Shown piece after piece: positions 60,111 to 64,000 of a stretch of 64,000 nt of DNA (position 1 is its first letter; every line of letters starts with the position of its first letter). The notes beneath the pieces are model-generated. The model worked only from the letters and a program-made list of their open reading frames with translations, made no database searches and was not told where the DNA came from. The DNA is taken from assembly GCA_030562195.1 (NCBI GenBank), contig JAUJPP010000005.1:22059106-22123105 (forward strand), written 5' to 3'. Source of the stretch: Nipponacmea schrenckii. Taxonomy: Eukaryota; Mollusca; Gastropoda; Lottiidae. The translations under genes were made by a program, and so were the position numbers.

Positions 60111-61179
60111 AATGGAACTGCTGTAATTGTACGACAGATTGTTTCCCCTCTGAAAAGTTAATACTCAAGAAGCGATAGTGTATTCAAGTAATTGCACACT
60201 GGTTGAAGCGTATAAATACGTCCGTAGGTATACTTTAATCGCTCAAATGCGTTGCTCCTATAAATTGTCACCGTCTTAGTATTAAAGCCATTATCAATGC
60301 TTCTGCATAGATCATTAAATATATACATGTATTTTCTTTCTAAAAATTCTGATTGAGAAAATGATAGCGTTTGATTTAAATAGAGAAAGTTATTCAGTTA
60401 TTTATGAATACAATTTTCGATGTACTGAAATAAGACAATGGTTTGTGGTTAGCTTGATTCCAATATGAATGGGGAAACATTTTCAGTACATTGAATGTAA
60501 GAACTTGAAAAGGGGTACCGAGAGAAATAGTAAAAGATTGACTGTTACATTATAAATTTTTCGTTCTTATATTATTCTATCATTTCCACAGGTCCTGTTT
60601 GCATTTTGTGAACCGAGCTAATCTTTAACATCTTTGTCAGCATATATGGATAATTTAACATGGAATTACTTTTTCAACCAGCTTCAATCAAATGTTTTAC
60701 CACCTAGATTAGCGGTTTCAACCCTTTTCATCCATAACATCCCCAGATCCATAATTTTAATTCCAAATTTTCCACACACAAAAAAAATACATTGTTATAA
60801 ATTGATAGTTTTTTCATTCTATCTTATCAAACTACTCCACAGTTTGCTAACTTTGGCTCTATGGTTAAGTTTGAAATATGCACCAGAGGTCCATATAGAT
60901 CTAAGATAAATTCAAAACAATTGGCTGCACCTCGACACCACCAGTACGCAATCATAATAGCTATCACCCCATATAAGAAAGTATCACACTCAAGGGAAAA
61001 AAGATATTAATAATCAATAATTAATAAATAATAATAAACAACCCAGGTACATTTGCATTAGATAGGCAGATTATGTTGCTTTTAATAATAAATTTTAACT
61101 AAAGTAATAGAATATTTAGAAGAAAACAATGTAGAGTCGATGTTATTCAAGTAAACAATAACTTACAAGATATCATTAA
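60111..61179. other. no gene recognised
   Basis: AT-rich sequence between two LINE fragments. The 91-codon frame at 60,634-60,909 is hydrophobic but has no recognisable domain. Confidence 0.45.
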
Positions 61180-61440
61180 ACTGAACTATGACAAAATATT
61201 GGTAAAAATCAAAAGTAGATTAGATCTATTTAAAGGTAAAATTAAAACACTCCGCAGGAAAATAAGTATTATCAAATCATTAGCCCTTCCAAAAATTTTA
61301 TACTAACTTTCAATTTTACTAGATCCATCACACGGATATCTTAAGGAATTAGATCGAATTTTCTCTAGTTTTATATGGGATAATTAATCAATTACAATAA
61401 ATACAGTAAGTGATATAAAAAAACATGAAATATAAGTTTC
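61180..61440 (+). pseudogene. L1-like LINE fragment (after the catalytic core)
   Basis: The frame reads KIKSRLDLFKGKIKTLRRK, IKSLALPKILY, a stop, then LKELDRIFSSFIWDN. This is the thumb/linker wording of L1-like elements (VIKSLALPKLIY, FIW). Internal stops show it is dead. Its ends could not be set. Confidence 0.7.
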
Positions 61441-62283
61441 TGAGAAAAGTTTAAAAATATCTGTTATAGCTGCAAAGAAACATACACCAGATTACGTAAA
61501 TCACATTACCAATCACTTCAATTGAGAGAAAACAAAATGGATGAACCATGCACGCAATATGACACCAAATTTTATTTTCGAAAAAAAAACAAACTAATAG
61601 TTCGGTCCTTCTAATAACTCTTTTTTTCATGAAATATATTATTTCACCGTTATGTACACTATGATTGTGATAAAGAAATAAACTATCTACTATCGTAACC
61701 TAATCTTTATATTCTATTCCATCCTATCTTTCTATCCTGAACATAATTTGTTTGTTCAACTATCAACACTAAAACTTGTAAATGTAGTAATATGCACTGT
61801 TCATGTTAAAAGTTTAGTTGAATGAATTTTTAAAAAAAATTGGTTTTAAAGAAAAAATATCACTCACATACTTAATGTGATGTCACAGAGTCATATTTTC
61901 CTACAAAAACGACTACTCTGTTTTATCTGATCAAGAAAATGGTCTGTCATCATTTTCACCCTACTATGAGATAGTTATGGAACCATACTTCACTTTTTAC
62001 ATTCTTCCCATCATGTCTTATATAGAAATGTACTATATGGTACTATACGTAAGCCCATTATTTCTAAACTTATCTTTTCAAATGACATAAAATCTAGGAG
62101 ATCAAGAACTTTCAGGGAAATACAATCTTGCACCAAATCTTAGATAAAATATTTATCATTCTGTAAGTTATTCAAAAGAACTTTCATAGAAAGTTTTGTT
62201 GACTTTCACTTTTTTGTCAGTCCTGAGAACAACATCTCAGTTTATTATCCGGAAGGGAACACAAGCCACCATAGTCTTTTTAC
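61441..62283. other. no gene recognised
   Basis: AT-rich sequence, possibly further decayed LINE. No domain or repeat is visible. Confidence 0.45.
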
Positions 62284-62464
62284 TGTAACGTTCCCAGGAT
62301 GAGACGGAGGAAGTTTGGGAGGTTTCCTTTAATTAGTGTCCACTTTTTTATGGGATAATGTTTCCAAGATTGAACGATTAAAACAATATTTTGTGTCACA
62401 GTGTGTTACATTATATAAAAGTAAACCTCCCAAACTTCCTCCGTCTCATCCTGGGAACGTTACA
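62284..62464. mobile_element. 181-bp MITE with ~43-bp near-perfect inverted ends
   Basis: Both ends read TGTAACGTTCCCAGGATGAG, then ACGGAGGAAGTTTGGGAGGT inward, identical over about 43 bases. The middle is about 90 bases of AT-rich sequence. I could not find a clear target duplication. The family is unknown to me. Confidence 0.85.
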
Positions 62465-62800
62465 CTTAATAAATCAATAAAATGACTGTATAAAAAACAC
62501 ATTCCATCCATTTTACTTACACACGCAATAGTTTATAAAAAAAAATAAAGATTTGTAAAAGTTAATGGATGGATGTAATTTTCTGCCTTAATTTGGATGG
62601 ACAAAAGACAGAGAGTCACAAATAATTAGGTATTGCTCTGTGATCAAGATGATAAATACATAACATCCACCATTTTTAAATTCTGATCCCTCCACATCAG
62701 TCACAAATTAAACATTTCCTATCAGATGATTCCAATTTTTTTTAATGAACACACCTTTCTATTGAGCATGGGCAGCAGAATATTGTGCTAGTGTGGTTTA
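62465..62800. other. 3' flank or 3' UTR of the death-domain gene
   Basis: AT-rich sequence directly after the stop at 62,801. The poly(A) site was not placed. Confidence 0.45.
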
Positions 62801-63321
62801 TCACTCAACTAAGAATTGTTTGGGGTTAGTCTGGTCTTCTTCCGAATAAGGCCCATCGATTTCTTTAGCATGTGTCTGCTCATTCCCATTGGAATTTTGC
62901 TCGGATAAATCTTTTTTGCTTTCCATTGAAGGTTGGGGACGACATGCCATAGCTGTGTTTTGCGCTAATCCAAATGAAATTTTTTGGTTATCTACAGAGT
63001 CAGTTCCCTTACCGGGATAATCCACATGACCATCGTCAGACGCTTGTATAGGATGCTTAAGTCTACACTGATTATCACTTTGAACAGTATGGTCATCACT
63101 ACTGACATTTCCCTGATTAAGTTGTTGATTAAGATAACCGTCATTCATCACTTTTTCGATTATGTCATTTGTATTCATTAATTGTAAAACTGATATAATT
63201 TTTTCTAGACTTGGATCAATAGTTTTTTCATACCAAATATCCATGAACTCATAGAATCTGGATTCGATATTTTTACCATCTAATTGTTTCCATTTAGCGG
63301 TCGCATTAAATCCATCGGACC
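62801..63321 (-). CDS. last exon of a death-domain protein
   Basis: The exon starts after the acceptor TTTTTTAATAG at 63,322 and ends at TGA (62,801-62,803), 173 codons. Its first third reads AKWKQLDGKNIESRFYEF, then MDIWYEKTIDPSLEKIIS and VLQLMNTNDIIEKVM. This has the helix pattern and the spaced tryptophan, leucines and closing D(I/L)IEKV of a death-domain C-terminal half. The remaining ~110 residues are polar, rich in Ser, Gln, Asn and Asp, and probably disordered. Death domains bind each other in receptor and adaptor complexes of immune and cell-death signalling. A C-terminal death domain plus polar tail does not name the protein; FADD-like adaptors are one possibility. It lies about 5 kb upstream of TBK1 on the same strand. 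Confidence 0.72.
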
Positions 63322-63557
63322 CTATTAAAAAATCAACAATAAACTTAAAGTGAACCGGTAATTATTGAAAATCCCTTATTGCCAAGCCAATTTTGGGTGA
63401 GAATATAGTATATATGAGCATAAAAACGGAACCGACGACATTTATGAAGTTTATCAATTGTTATTAGTTAATATTAGCAGTATTAATATGATCAGACTTG
63501 GGTTAGCAATATCGATTAAATCAATCGCGTTATATTTTAAACAGAATCAGTTTTTAC

Positions 63558-63656
63558 CTAAATGGGAACCAAACACGTCAAGTCGATCCAGATTATCTAT
63601 CAATATCCTTCGGATTACATTCAACCATTCCGGCTTTGTACTCGCTCCAAACGCCT
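63558..63656 (-). CDS. penultimate exon of the death-domain protein
   Basis: Bordered by acceptor TTTTTTCAG (63,657) and donor GTAAAAA (63,551-63,557). It encodes PEWLNVIRRILIDNLDRLDV and FGSHLG, the first helices of the death domain, and joins the last exon in frame (G + GG). A second AG two bases inside the exon is an alternative acceptor. Further 5' exons must lie beyond this, mostly outside the window. Confidence 0.65.
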
Positions 63657-64000
63657 CTGAAAAAAACCCAGTTCTCATTAAGTGAAATGATTAAAATGTA
63701 TCTGTTATAATTATTAAAAAAAGATGATCCAGTAGCCTATCAATAGGTAAACAGGCGGACTCAGTCCATCGAAACTTTTCATATGATTGTTTATTTAGTC
63801 CGCGTTATTCTTTAAGGAAATCCTCTTCTTCCCTTCCTTTTGGAGTTTTTGAAGATTTTGAACCTTATATTGTTAGTTTTGAGATGATGAGAAATGTGTT
63901 TGTGGAAGGATAACAAAATTCTAAAAATAGTAGTCATCTTGTGTGCTGTGACATCAAGCGGATGTTGATAATATTTAGTGGTCTATATTTCATTTTGGAA
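63657..64000. other. intron or 5' part of the death-domain gene, not resolved
   Basis: No clear exon found. A short minus-strand frame from an ATG near 63,925 stays open for 39 codons but shows no known domain. Confidence 0.4.

Overview
This is a eukaryotic nuclear window, AT-rich, with long gene-poor stretches, GT-AG introns and many mobile-element remnants. The mix of a single complete TBK1/IKK-epsilon-type kinase gene, a tRNA-derived SINE, Penelope-like, I/Jockey-like (RNase H-bearing), L1-like, hAT-like, piggyBac-like and Crypton-like pieces suggests a lophotrochozoan invertebrate, most likely a mollusc. That taxon is an inference from gene and repeat style; no sequence here fixes the species.

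Layout. From 1 to about 18,100 I recognise no gene, only two SINE copies (about 12.1 and 13.6-13.9 kb), a GC-rich degenerate repeat and small duplications. From 18,150 to 24,420 lie two decayed retroelements in the same direction: a Penelope-like element with a broken GIY-YIG endonuclease, then a non-LTR element with CCHC knuckles, apurinic endonuclease, a gutted reverse transcriptase and an RNase H. At 25,515-27,985 a 2.06-kb foldback element carrying seven copies of a ~190-bp unit (two of them inverted) has landed inside a SINE. At 31,485-33,504 sits a hAT-like element with an 8-bp target duplication, which itself carries ~130-bp repeats and a TTAA-flanked piggyBac-like MITE. From 35,783 to 43,479 there is a near-identical head-to-tail duplication (copy 1 4.07 kb, copy 2 3.62 kb).

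The right third holds the genes, both on the minus strand. TBK1 occupies 47,738-57,943. I could join 18 coding exons in one continuous frame giving 762 residues: kinase domain with its activation-loop serine, ubiquitin-like domain, helical scaffold and C-terminal adaptor-binding tail. Its intron 10 is unusual: a ~34-bp minisatellite of about 18 copies repeats the very end of exon 10 together with its splice donor, and a Crypton-like fragment with its own internal 307-bp duplication separates the array from the exon. A ~56-bp minisatellite lies just 3' of the gene and a ~40-bp one in intron 15. At the right edge (62,801-63,656) are the last two exons of a death-domain protein whose remaining exons lie beyond the window. 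TBK1 acts in innate immune signalling and death domains are common adaptors there, so the two neighbours may share a pathway, but nothing in the sequence proves this.

Limits: I worked by eye. Short unannotated exons, UTRs, promoters and poly(A) sites could be missed, and identity values are estimates from reading the copies side by side.
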